Below are positions 1 to 6,195 of a stretch of DNA of 6,820 nucleotides, piece by piece (the first letter of the stretch is position 1; every line of letters starts with the position of its first letter). The position numbers and the translations under genes were made by a program. The notes under the pieces were generated by a model. It saw only the letters and a program-made list of their open reading frames with translations. It was not told where the DNA came from and ran no database searches. The stretch lies in the NCBI GenBank assembly GCA_002366675.1, contig DFBO01000076.1:1812-8631 (forward strand). The letters run 5' to 3'. The DNA is from Flavobacteriaceae bacterium UBA3078 (GTDB taxonomy: Bacteria > Bacteroidota > Bacteroidia > Flavobacteriales > Flavobacteriaceae).

Positions 1-795
1 TAATTTTTCTTGAATAGTATCTATAGTTTCCCTGTTTATAGTCTCTTGAGACCATTCTGTTAATGAAAGCCATTCTTGGACATCTTCAATTTTTTGTGAA
101 TATCTTTCAGCAATAACTTCATGTATTTTTGGTAGCTCTTTAAACCCTTTGGTAGAAGTATTAATTATACTTAGAATTGTTTTAATTTCGTCTTGATACA
201 ATTCTAACGATTCCTCACGAACAGCAATTACAAAACAAGGCCATGGAGTAGGGCAATTACCAATTCTTCTAAAAACACCATCGTCTACTATGGGTTTGGT
301 CATGAATTTTTCCCACATAAAATAGTCGGCTTTACCTTCAGTTAAACCTTCAACTGCACCATCTAGGTTTTTAATAACTTCAAAATGTAAATCTTTATCT
401 AGATTCCAACCATTATTCTGAGCATTTATGTAAGCCATTAAATGAGAACCAGAGCCATAACGACTAATAGCTGCTTTAGTTCCTCTTAAATCATTTATGT
501 CTTGATATTTAGAGTCATCAGCTACATGAATTCCCCAAATTAGAGGCGTTTGCACAAAGGTTTGTATTATTTTACTAGGATTACCGTCTACAATATCTTT
601 TATAATGCCTTCGGTTAAAATAACAGCCATATCAATTTCTCCATCGCGTAAAGCCTTGCACATAGCTCCTGTACCACTAAAATAATCTTTCCACCTTAAG
701 TTTATTCCTTCGTTTTTGTATTCTCCATTTTTAAGTGTTAAATACCAAGCTAAATTGAAATGTTCAGGAACTCCACCAATATGAATTGTCTTCAT
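1..795 (-). CDS. Substrate-binding-protein-like protein without signal peptide (Ca3427-like type), 3' end cut by window
   Basis: The reading frame is open from the ATG at 793-795 to the left edge, giving 265 residues with no stop, so the C-terminus is missing. The fold looks like a type-2 periplasmic binding protein of the NMT1/SsuA/THI5 kind. An N-terminal strand with GGVPEHFNLAW (residues 7-17) is followed by SGTGAMCKAL (40-49), GEIDMAVILTEG (52-63), SRYGSGSHLMA (111-121), YFMWEKFMTKP (158-168) and CPTPWPCFV (181-189). The protein starts directly with the first beta strand. There is no signal peptide or lipoprotein Cys, so it is probably cytoplasmic, unlike ordinary transporter binding proteins. 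The GVPEHFN motif recalls the Ca3427-like subgroup; that is from memory. No permease or ATPase gene is visible. It lies 26 bp downstream of the nucleoside phosphorylase gene with no promoter motif between them, so it is probably the next gene of the operon. The ligand is unknown. Confidence 0.82.
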   Translation of the reverse strand, partial: MKTIHIGGVPEHFNLAWYLTLKNGEYKNEGINLRWKDYFSGTGAMCKALRDGEIDMAVILTEGIIKDIVDGNPSKIIQTFVQTPLIWGIHVADDSKYQDINDLRGTKAAISRYGSGSHLMAYINAQNNGWNLDKDLHFEVIKNLDGAVEGLTEGKADYFMWEKFMTKPIVDDGVFRRIGNCPTPWPCFVIAVREESLELYQDEIKTILSIINTSTKGFKELPKIHEVIAERYSQKIEDVQEWLSLTEWSQETINRETIDTIQEKL

Positions 796-821
796 TAAAA
801 TATATTTTCTTAAAAATAATG

Positions 822-1691
822 TTACTTAACTATCTTATTTAAAGCATAAGATATTAGTTTTTCTACAACAGCTTTTGGGTCTTTACTAAATTCTCCAGTA
901 GCTCTATTAGCAATTATAGCATTTAACGAAAGTGCATGATGTCCTAATAATTTTGAAAGCCCATAAATAACAGATGTTTCCATTTCAAAATTTGTAATTC
1001 GCATGCCTTTAAAATTAAAGGTGTCCATTTTATTATTTAGCTCTGGGTCTTGAAGAGGTAATCTCAAAACACGTCCTTGTGGACCATAAAATCCTCCAGC
1101 AGTAGCTGTTAAACCTTTAAATACTTGATCGCTATCGAATTTATTTTCTAATTCCTTACTGTTATTAATAACAATTGGACGTGCTTTATTGGAGTTCCAA
1201 TTGGTAAATTCTATGAATGCGTTTTCAATGTCTGGATTCTCAATTTGATTTATTTTATAAAAATGAAGCATACCATTTAAATCTAAACCATGTGTGCTAA
1301 TAACAAAACTATCTACCGGAACATCTGCCTGTAAAGAGCCAGAAGTTCCAACTCTAACAAAATTTAAACTTGTATGTTCTTCTTTTGGTTTTCTGGTTTC
1401 TAAATCAATATTAACTAGGGCATCCAGTTCATTTAAAACAATATCAATATTATCTGGCCCAATTCCAGTTGAAAGAACTGTTATTCTTTTTTCTTTATAA
1501 AAACCCGTTTGAGTTTTAAACTCACGTTTTTGCGTAGAAAACTCAATTGTGTCAAAGTGTTTTGTTATTTTTTCTACACGATCTTGATCTCCAACTAGAA
1601 TAATATCGTGTGCAATATGTTCTGGCTTTAAATTTAAATGATAAATACTCCCATCAGGATTTAATATAAGTTCTGAGTCTTTAATTGACAT
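822..1691 (-). CDS. Nucleoside phosphorylase, uridine-phosphorylase-like (PNP/UDP family)
   Basis: This 289-residue protein belongs to the PNP_UDP_1 phosphorylase family, which splits nucleosides with phosphate to give a free base and (deoxy)ribose-1-phosphate in cytoplasmic salvage. Family landmarks appear in order: GDQDRV (34-39) and TGIGPDN (75-81) in the phosphate region, RVGTSGSLQ (113-121), GGFYGPQGR (199-207), NFEMETSVIYGL (234-245) with the ribose-binding EME, and NRATGEF (262-268). The Q-x-R at 205-207 sits where E. coli uridine phosphorylase uses Gln166 and Arg168 to hold uracil, so I favour a pyrimidine (uridine) substrate; a purine or broader specificity is not excluded. The length is slightly above the usual ~250 residues because of a longer N-terminus and an insert around 97-108. 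Its ATG lies inside the end of the DUF1835 gene (11-bp overlap), which fits translational coupling. Confidence 0.9.
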   Translation of the reverse strand: MSIKDSELILNPDGSIYHLNLKPEHIAHDIILVGDQDRVEKITKHFDTIEFSTQKREFKTQTGFYKEKRITVLSTGIGPDNIDIVLNELDALVNIDLETRKPKEEHTSLNFVRVGTSGSLQADVPVDSFVISTHGLDLNGMLHFYKINQIENPDIENAFIEFTNWNSNKARPIVINNSKELENKFDSDQVFKGLTATAGGFYGPQGRVLRLPLQDPELNNKMDTFNFKGMRITNFEMETSVIYGLSKLLGHHALSLNAIIANRATGEFSKDPKAVVEKLISYALNKIVK

Positions 1692-2622
1692 TAAGTTGCG
1701 TTTTAATTAAATTGTTTGTTTTATTATTATACGAATAGTCTAATCTATTAACACCTCCAAAAGTTAAGTTGTTATTTATTTCATACGAAAAATTATGATT
1801 TCCAATCAAGGCAACATGACCTTTTCTATTCAATGAAATTTTGTTTTCTTCAACAATATAAAATATACTAAGTAAATCTATTAGTCGCTCTATTTGCATA
1901 TCTCCAAAGCCATAATATCCTTGATAATTTAAAACATACCCAATTAATTGGTTTTTAGATTTAATAGATTTTTCTTTTATAATAGTTAAGATGTTTTTTT
2001 CTAGGACACTTAATCCTGATTTTAAATTTGGAAAGCGTCTTAAATGTGCTATTAAGCAATTATTTAAATATTTAAACGAAGATTTTTTTGTTAGGTAAGG
2101 CTTAAATAAATTATGATCTTTTCCACAATAAATTTGCCATAAAGTAACGGCTAACTCAACATCATCGTCAGTTAATTTAATTTTATCTTGATAGTGTTTG
2201 TAAAGCTGTTCTGGTGATAATTCAGGAAGACCCTTAAGTTGTGTTTCTCCTTTAATTCGTCCACTACAAACCAAGTAAATAGGCAAGTCCAAGTTTTTAT
2301 CTTGAAGTAATTTTATAACTGCCAATAAATTTATATGACAAAATAAATCGTATTCAAACCAAAGTACAATCTCTTTATAGTCTTTGGCTGAATCAAGTAT
2401 ACCAACTTCATCTTTAAATTCAGATTCGTTAATTTCTACTTGATAAAAATTATTTAAAAAGGCTTTGCGTTTCTTTAAAAACTCGTCTGTATTAATTTTT
2501 CTAGTTGTTGGTCCTTCGCATAACATTTCTTGCCAAGTAATAATGTTTCCAGATATGTCTAGTTCTTTTAAGTAATTTGTTAAACTACCTCCATTAGTGA
2601 TATGTAACGTTTCACCATTCAT
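1681..2622 (-). CDS. DUF1835 domain-containing protein
   Basis: This is a 313-residue protein of unknown function. The N-terminal part (about 4-125) matches the DUF1835 pattern: TLHITNGGSL (5-14), ITWQEMLCEGP (28-38) and the hallmark VLWFEYDLFCHINLL (86-100). A linker rich in acidic and aromatic residues follows. The segment at about 180-275 is predicted-helical and ends in strand-like residues, with SVLEKNILTIIKEK, GFGDMQIERLIDLL and ISLNRKGHVALIG, resembling a winged-helix module; that reading is inference. The tail (281-300) contains a FGGVNRLDYSYNN segment, similar to the ends of other DUF1835 proteins as I remember them. No signal peptide or membrane segment is visible, so it should be cytoplasmic. 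The ATG at 2620-2622 shares its A with the TAA of the SUI1 gene (TAATG), and its own end overlaps the phosphorylase gene by 11 bp, so the three genes are probably co-translated. Confidence 0.85.
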   Translation of the reverse strand: MNGETLHITNGGSLTNYLKELDISGNIITWQEMLCEGPTTRKINTDEFLKKRKAFLNNFYQVEINESEFKDEVGILDSAKDYKEIVLWFEYDLFCHINLLAVIKLLQDKNLDLPIYLVCSGRIKGETQLKGLPELSPEQLYKHYQDKIKLTDDDVELAVTLWQIYCGKDHNLFKPYLTKKSSFKYLNNCLIAHLRRFPNLKSGLSVLEKNILTIIKEKSIKSKNQLIGYVLNYQGYYGFGDMQIERLIDLLSIFYIVEENKISLNRKGHVALIGNHNFSYEINNNLTFGGVNRLDYSYNNKTNNLIKTQLNVN

Positions 2623-2954
2623 TAGCCACCAACACGTTTTACTTGAAACCCTTTGTCTTTTAGAATCTCCATGATTTTATTTCTAAAATCTCCTTGAATA
2701 ATAATTTTATCGTCTTTAAAACTACCACCAACACTTAAGGTTGTTTTTATCTCTTTAGCCAGAGCTTTAAAATCTTCAGTGGCTCCTGTATAACCTTCAA
2801 GAATGGTAATAGGTTTTCCTTTTCGTTTCTCGTATTTACAGATAATGGGCTCGTCTTGCATCCATAAATTGGTAGCTTCATTATTCGTGCTTTCTAATGA
2901 AGGTTCTGATTTATGGTCTGGAAATAGATTCTTTAATTGGTCTTGTAGGTCCAT
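2622..2954 (-). CDS. SUI1/eIF1-like translation initiation factor (YciH family)
   Basis: A 110-residue protein with a variable, acidic and polar N-terminus (1-35) and a C-terminal SUI1 domain (about 36-109). The core contains the basic patch CKYEKRKGKPITILEG (39-54), the loop TTLSVGGSFKDDKIIIQGD (71-89) and the terminal KGFQVKRVGG (101-110). These correspond to the CGCGGAVKDGVIEIQGD and KLAGG elements of E. coli YciH. Family knowledge: bacterial SUI1 proteins are homologues of eukaryotic and archaeal eIF1, bind the small ribosomal subunit and are thought to influence start-site fidelity; their physiological role in bacteria is poorly settled. The usual Cys-x-Cys of the loop is replaced here by Leu-Ser-Val. 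The gene starts 8 bp after the oxygenase stop and ends in a TAATG overlap with the DUF1835 gene, placing it second in the operon. Confidence 0.9.
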   Translation of the reverse strand: MDLQDQLKNLFPDHKSEPSLESTNNEATNLWMQDEPIICKYEKRKGKPITILEGYTGATEDFKALAKEIKTTLSVGGSFKDDKIIIQGDFRNKIMEILKDKGFQVKRVGG

Positions 2955-2962
2955 AATAAAAC

Positions 2963-3913
2963 TTATTTCTTAATAAGACCAAGCTCAATTAGGCGTTCAT
3001 TTAAAAATTCCCCAGCAGTAATATCATCGAACTGTTTTGGGTTATTTTCATCTATACAACTTTCCAAAACATTCAATTTCATATCACTAATTGGATGCAT
3101 AAAAAATGGAATGGAATAACGTGAGGTTCCCCAAAGTTCTCTAGGAGGATTAATTACTCTATGGATGGTAGATTTCAATTTGTTATTGGTATGTCTTGAA
3201 AGCATATCTCCAACGTTAATCATCAATTCATCTGGCTCAGCAATAGCATCTAACCATTCTCCTTCATGATTTTGTACTTGTAAACCTCTTCCTTGTGCTC
3301 CCATTAATAAGGTAATTAAGTTAATATCTCCATGAGCAGCAGCACGAACAGCATTTTCAGGTTCTTCAAAAATAGGAGGATAGTGGATTGGTCTTAAAAT
3401 ACTATTACCATTATGAATGTAATTATCAAAATATAATTCTTTTAAACCTAAATGCAAAGCCAATGCACGCAATACATACTTGGCTGTTTTTTCTAACATT
3501 CTATAGGTTTCTTTTCCAACTTTATTAAATTCAGGAAGCTCTTCAACTTGAACGTTTTTAGGGTATTCTGCTTCAAATTTTGAATTATTTTCAACATACT
3601 GCCCAAAATGCCAAAACTCCTTTAAATCGCCTTCTTTTTTTCCTTTAGCACTTTCTTTTCCAAAAGAAATATAACCTCTTTGGCCTCCAATTCCTTCAAT
3701 TTCATATTTTCTTTTGGTTTCAACAGGTAGTGAAAAGAACTCTTTTACTTCATTATAAAGATTATCCACTAAGGTGTCGTCTAGAAAATGCCCTTTTAAA
3801 GCAACAAAACCAATCTCTTCGTAGGCTTTACCAATTTCATCAACAAATTTTTGCTTTCTAATAGGATCTCCAGAAGTAAAATCTTTTAAATTAACGCTAG
3901 GTATATTATTCAT
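2963..3913 (-). CDS. 2-oxoglutarate/Fe(II)-dependent oxygenase, isopenicillin N synthase family
   Basis: A 316-residue non-haem iron oxygenase. The N-terminal DIOX_N region (about 4-120) begins with IPSVNLKDF and contains the typical EIGFVALKGH (33-42) and GQRGYISFGKE (77-87). The catalytic jelly roll (about 170-275) supplies the iron triad His194 and Asp196 (AAHGDINLITLL) and His251 (HRVINP), and the RxS co-substrate motif Arg265-Ser267 (SRYSIPFFMHP), so it should be active. Most relatives use 2-oxoglutarate; isopenicillin N synthase and ACC oxidase do not, and the substrate here is unknown. I chose the ATG at 3911-3913 because the sequence begins like the family there. A longer in-frame start at 4006 would add 31 hydrophobic residues, would span the promoter candidate at 3939-3946 and would come within 28 bp of the divergent gene. 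This is the first gene of the minus-strand operon. Confidence 0.9.
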   Translation of the reverse strand: MNNIPSVNLKDFTSGDPIRKQKFVDEIGKAYEEIGFVALKGHFLDDTLVDNLYNEVKEFFSLPVETKRKYEIEGIGGQRGYISFGKESAKGKKEGDLKEFWHFGQYVENNSKFEAEYPKNVQVEELPEFNKVGKETYRMLEKTAKYVLRALALHLGLKELYFDNYIHNGNSILRPIHYPPIFEEPENAVRAAAHGDINLITLLMGAQGRGLQVQNHEGEWLDAIAEPDELMINVGDMLSRHTNNKLKSTIHRVINPPRELWGTSRYSIPFFMHPISDMKLNVLESCIDENNPKQFDDITAGEFLNERLIELGLIKK

Positions 3914-3938
3914 GGTATTTATTAATAAGAATGTATTA

Positions 3939-3969
3939 CAAATGTACAAAAACATTATAAAGTTTAGAA
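3939..3969 (-). promoter_or_regulatory. Promoter candidate for the five-gene minus-strand operon
   Basis: Read on the minus strand, TACATTTG (3946 down to 3939) matches the Bacteroidetes -7 consensus TAnnTTTG exactly. A TTC at 3969-3967, 20 bases upstream of it, is a one-mismatch version of the -33 TTG. Transcription would begin near 3932-3936, leaving a leader of about 20-25 bases before the ATG at 3913. No Shine-Dalgarno sequence is present; the leader is A/T-rich, as is usual in this phylum. Confidence 0.55.
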
Positions 3970-3993
3970 CACTAATTATTTTAAGAATTTCAA

Positions 3994-4021
3994 TTTGAAT
4001 TATCAATTTATACTATATTTG
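3994..4021 (+). promoter_or_regulatory. Promoter candidate for the E1 alpha/beta gene
   Basis: TATATTTG (4014-4021) matches the Bacteroidetes -7 box TAnnTTTG exactly, with TTTG at 3994-3997 as a -33 element and a 16-base spacer, slightly shorter than the usual range. Transcription would start around 4025-4028, only about 7-10 bases before the ATG at 4035, so the message would be nearly leaderless. No ribosome binding site is visible in that short leader. Confidence 0.6.
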
Positions 4022-4034
4022 ACAAACAATTTTT

Positions 4035-6041
4035 ATGAGTACGCACGTGTCCATACCTACTGAAATACAATACAAAAAGACAAATCTAGATTCTAACGAA
4101 TTACTAGAATTATATAAAAACATGCTTAAGCCACGATTAATAGAAGAGAAAATGCTCATTCTATTACGTCAAGGTAAAATTTCTAAATGGTTCTCAGGCA
4201 TTGGACAAGAAGCCATTTCGGTTGGTGTAACTATGTCTTTAAATAAAGATGAATATATCTTACCAATGCACCGAAATCTTGGTGTATTTACTACTAGAGA
4301 AATTCCGTTATATCGTTTGTTTAGTCAGTGGCAAGGCAAGGCTAATGGCTTTACTAAAGGTCGTGACAGGTCGTTTCATTTTGGGACACAAGAGTTCAAT
4401 GTCGTTGGAATGATTTCGCATTTAGGACCTCAATTAGGAGTTGCAGATGGTATTGCATTAGCTAGTAAACTTAAAAACAAAAATCAGGTAACTGCTGTTT
4501 TTACAGGAGAAGGAGGAACAAGCGAAGGCGATTTTCATGAAGCTTTAAACGTTGCTTCAGTCTGGCAATTACCAGTCATGTTTTGTGTGGAGAATAATGG
4601 TTATGGTCTATCTACGCCAACTAGCGAACAATATAATTGTAAAGATATTGCTGATCGTGCCTTAGGTTATGGTATGGAATCGCATATTATTGATGGTAAT
4701 AACATTATTGAAGTTTATACAAAAGTAAGAGAGCTTGCAGAAAGTATCAGACAAAACCCTCGTCCTATATTACTAGAATTTAAAACTTTTAGAATGCGAG
4801 GACACGAGGAGGCTAGTGGAACTAAATATGTGCCTCAAGACTTATTAGATGCTTGGGCTAAAAAAGATCCACTAGAAAATTTTCAAGCTTTTTTAAAGGA
4901 TGAAAATGTTTTAACTGAAGAATTGGAAGTAACTCTTAAACAAGAGATTGTTCATGAAATTAGCGAACATCTTCAGATGGCTTTCGATGAAAAAATAATT
5001 ATCGCAAATGAAAGTGAAGAATTAAATGATGTTTACAAAACATTTGATTATAAGGAATTTAAAAAAAATACTGAAACAAAAGAATTGCGTTTAATAGACG
5101 CCATTTCTGAAGGACTAAGACAGTCTATGGAGCAACATGACGATCTGGTTATTATGGGTCAGGATGTTGCAGAATATGGAGGTGTTTTTAAAATAACTGA
5201 TGGTTTTGTTGAACAATTTGGAAAAGACAGAGTACGAAATACACCAATTTGCGAATCTGCTATTGTAGAAGCTGGAATGGGTTTATCTATTGCTGGAATA
5301 AAGAGTGTTGTAGAAATGCAATTTGCCGATTTTGTAACGTCTGGTTTTAATCCAGTAGTTAATTACTTGGCGAAATCGCATTACAGATGGAACCAAGAAG
5401 CAGATGTTGTTCTTAGAATGCCATGTGGAGCAGGAGTTGCAGCTGGACCATTTCATTCGCAAACAAACGAAGCTTGGTTTACTAAAACACCAGGTTTAAA
5501 AGTTGTGTATCCTGCATTTCCAGCAGATGCTAAAGGCTTATTAGCAACTGCTATTAACGATCCGAATCCTGTATTATTTTTCGAGCATAAAGCTTTATAT
5601 AGAAGCATTAGACAAGAAGTACCAACAGATTATTTTACAATCCCTTTTGGAGAGGCCTCGCTTTTAAGTGAAGGAAATCAAGTAACGATTATTACTTATG
5701 GAGCAGGAGTACATTGGGCTATAGAAACGCTAGAAAACAATCCAGAAATTCAAGCAGATTTAATTGACCTAAGAACGTTACAACCCTTAGATACAGAAGC
5801 TATTTATGCGTCGGTTAAGAAAACTGGACGTGCTATTGTTTTGCAAGAAGATTCCTTATTTGGTGGTATAGCATCAGATATTTCGTCTTTGATTATGGAA
5901 AACTGTTTTGAAAACTTAGATGCACCAGTAAAACGTGTGGCAAGCATGAATACACCAATTCCTTTTGTCAACCAATTGGAAGATCAATATTTGGCTAAAG
6001 GGAAGTTTGAAAGTACTTTGAAAGAGTTGTTGGAGTATTAA
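4035..6041 (+). CDS. 2-oxoacid dehydrogenase E1 component, fused alpha and beta subunits
   Basis: This 668-residue protein joins the two thiamine-diphosphate (ThDP) E1 subunits that are separate in most bacteria and in mitochondria. The alpha half (about 22-330) has GKISKWFSGIGQEAISVG (47-64), the ThDP/Mg motif from Gly158 (GEG) to Asn187-Asn188, and the loop RMRGHEEASG with His257. The beta half (about 346-668) has MGQDVAEYGGVF (374-385), NTPICESAIVEAG with the cofactor Glu407, GPFHSQTNEAWF with His474, and PGLKVVYPAFPADAKGLL (486-503). It decarboxylates a 2-oxoacid and transfers the acyl group to lipoyl-E2 in the cytoplasm. GEG instead of GDG also occurs in the branched-chain E1 alpha, which favours a 2-oxoisovalerate-type substrate, but pyruvate cannot be excluded. 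The linker is roughly residues 325-346. No E2 or E3 gene is adjacent. The ATG at 4035 is preceded by a promoter box; Met30 is the next in-frame start but would remove the start of the conserved LLELYKNMLKPRLIEEKM segment. Confidence 0.92.
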   Translation: MSTHVSIPTEIQYKKTNLDSNELLELYKNMLKPRLIEEKMLILLRQGKISKWFSGIGQEAISVGVTMSLNKDEYILPMHRNLGVFTTREIPLYRLFSQWQGKANGFTKGRDRSFHFGTQEFNVVGMISHLGPQLGVADGIALASKLKNKNQVTAVFTGEGGTSEGDFHEALNVASVWQLPVMFCVENNGYGLSTPTSEQYNCKDIADRALGYGMESHIIDGNNIIEVYTKVRELAESIRQNPRPILLEFKTFRMRGHEEASGTKYVPQDLLDAWAKKDPLENFQAFLKDENVLTEELEVTLKQEIVHEISEHLQMAFDEKIIIANESEELNDVYKTFDYKEFKKNTETKELRLIDAISEGLRQSMEQHDDLVIMGQDVAEYGGVFKITDGFVEQFGKDRVRNTPICESAIVEAGMGLSIAGIKSVVEMQFADFVTSGFNPVVNYLAKSHYRWNQEADVVLRMPCGAGVAAGPFHSQTNEAWFTKTPGLKVVYPAFPADAKGLLATAINDPNPVLFFEHKALYRSIRQEVPTDYFTIPFGEASLLSEGNQVTIITYGAGVHWAIETLENNPEIQADLIDLRTLQPLDTEAIYASVKKTGRAIVLQEDSLFGGIASDISSLIMENCFENLDAPVKRVASMNTPIPFVNQLEDQYLAKGKFESTLKELLEY

Positions 6042-6047
6042 AAAAAT

Positions 6048-6096
6048 GCCGCAAATTCGCAAATAATGTTCTAAATAACATTCGTGTATTAGTAGC
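6048..6096. terminator. Imperfect dyad with flanking A/T runs, possible bidirectional terminator
   Basis: The core is a perfect 6-bp stem, AATGTT (6065-6070) and AACATT (6077-6082), around the loop CTAAAT. It is extended by looser outer pairing between GCCGCAAATTCGC on the left and GTGTATTAGTAGC on the right. The dyad is preceded by six A's (6041-6046), which read as a T run on the minus strand, and is followed by AAATTCTTTT on the plus strand. It starts 7 bases after the E1 stop and lies between two convergent genes, so a two-way transcription stop is plausible. Stem stability is modest. The sequence also resembles a family of GCAAATTCG/ATTCGTG intergenic repeats I associate with Flavobacteriia, from memory only. 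Confidence 0.4.
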
Positions 6097-6117
6097 AAAT
6101 TCTTTTAATTAAAGTCT

Positions 6118-6180
6118 GGTCGAGAGCAGTAGAGACCTTAAAGCGAGAATATAAAATTGAGTTCTCGATTGTATTCGAAC
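6118..6180. repeat. Pair of inverted 20-bp REP-like units
   Basis: Unit A (6118-6137) reads GGTCGAGAGCAGTAGAGACC. Unit B (6161-6180) reads GTTCTCGATTGTATTCGAAC. The reverse complement of B agrees with A at 13 of 20 positions without gaps, so the two are inverted, diverged copies separated by 23 bases. Each unit also has complementary 4-base ends (GGTC/GACC and GTTC/GAAC). A further perfect stem, CGAGAA (6144-6149) with TTCTCG (6162-6167), links the spacer to unit B. The shared form is close to a TCGACTGCGCTCGA-type palindromic repeat I recall between genes of Bacteroidetes. There is no coding sequence here. It lies between convergent genes, where such repeats often sit, and may add to 3' end formation. 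Confidence 0.5.
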
Positions 6181-6195
6181 TGACCACTAAGAATT

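Noticed and set aside
1294..1500. Plus-strand 68-codon open frame inside the nucleoside phosphorylase gene
   Set aside because: It lies opposite well-conserved phosphorylase codons, has no recognisable motif and no promoter or start context of its own.
3914..4006. 31-residue hydrophobic N-terminal extension of the oxygenase, which could be mistaken for a membrane anchor or signal peptide
   Set aside because: The conserved protein begins at the internal Met (MNNIPSVNLKDF). The extension covers the divergent promoter region, including an exact TAnnTTTG box, and is most likely non-coding.
3914..4034. Possible small RNA or riboswitch in the divergent spacer
   Set aside because: The spacer is 121 bp, filled by two promoter candidates and short A/T-rich leaders; I see no stable stem or known aptamer core.
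5916..6098. Minus-strand 60-codon open frame across the end of the E1 gene and the intergenic dyad
   Set aside because: Most of it is antisense to conserved E1 beta codons, and the remainder runs through an inverted repeat; the translated sequence looks random.
6042..6195. Possible tRNA or other structured RNA gene in the convergent spacer
   Set aside because: The only GTTCGA-like stretches belong to the inverted 20-bp units; there is no acceptor stem, anticodon arm or CCA arrangement.
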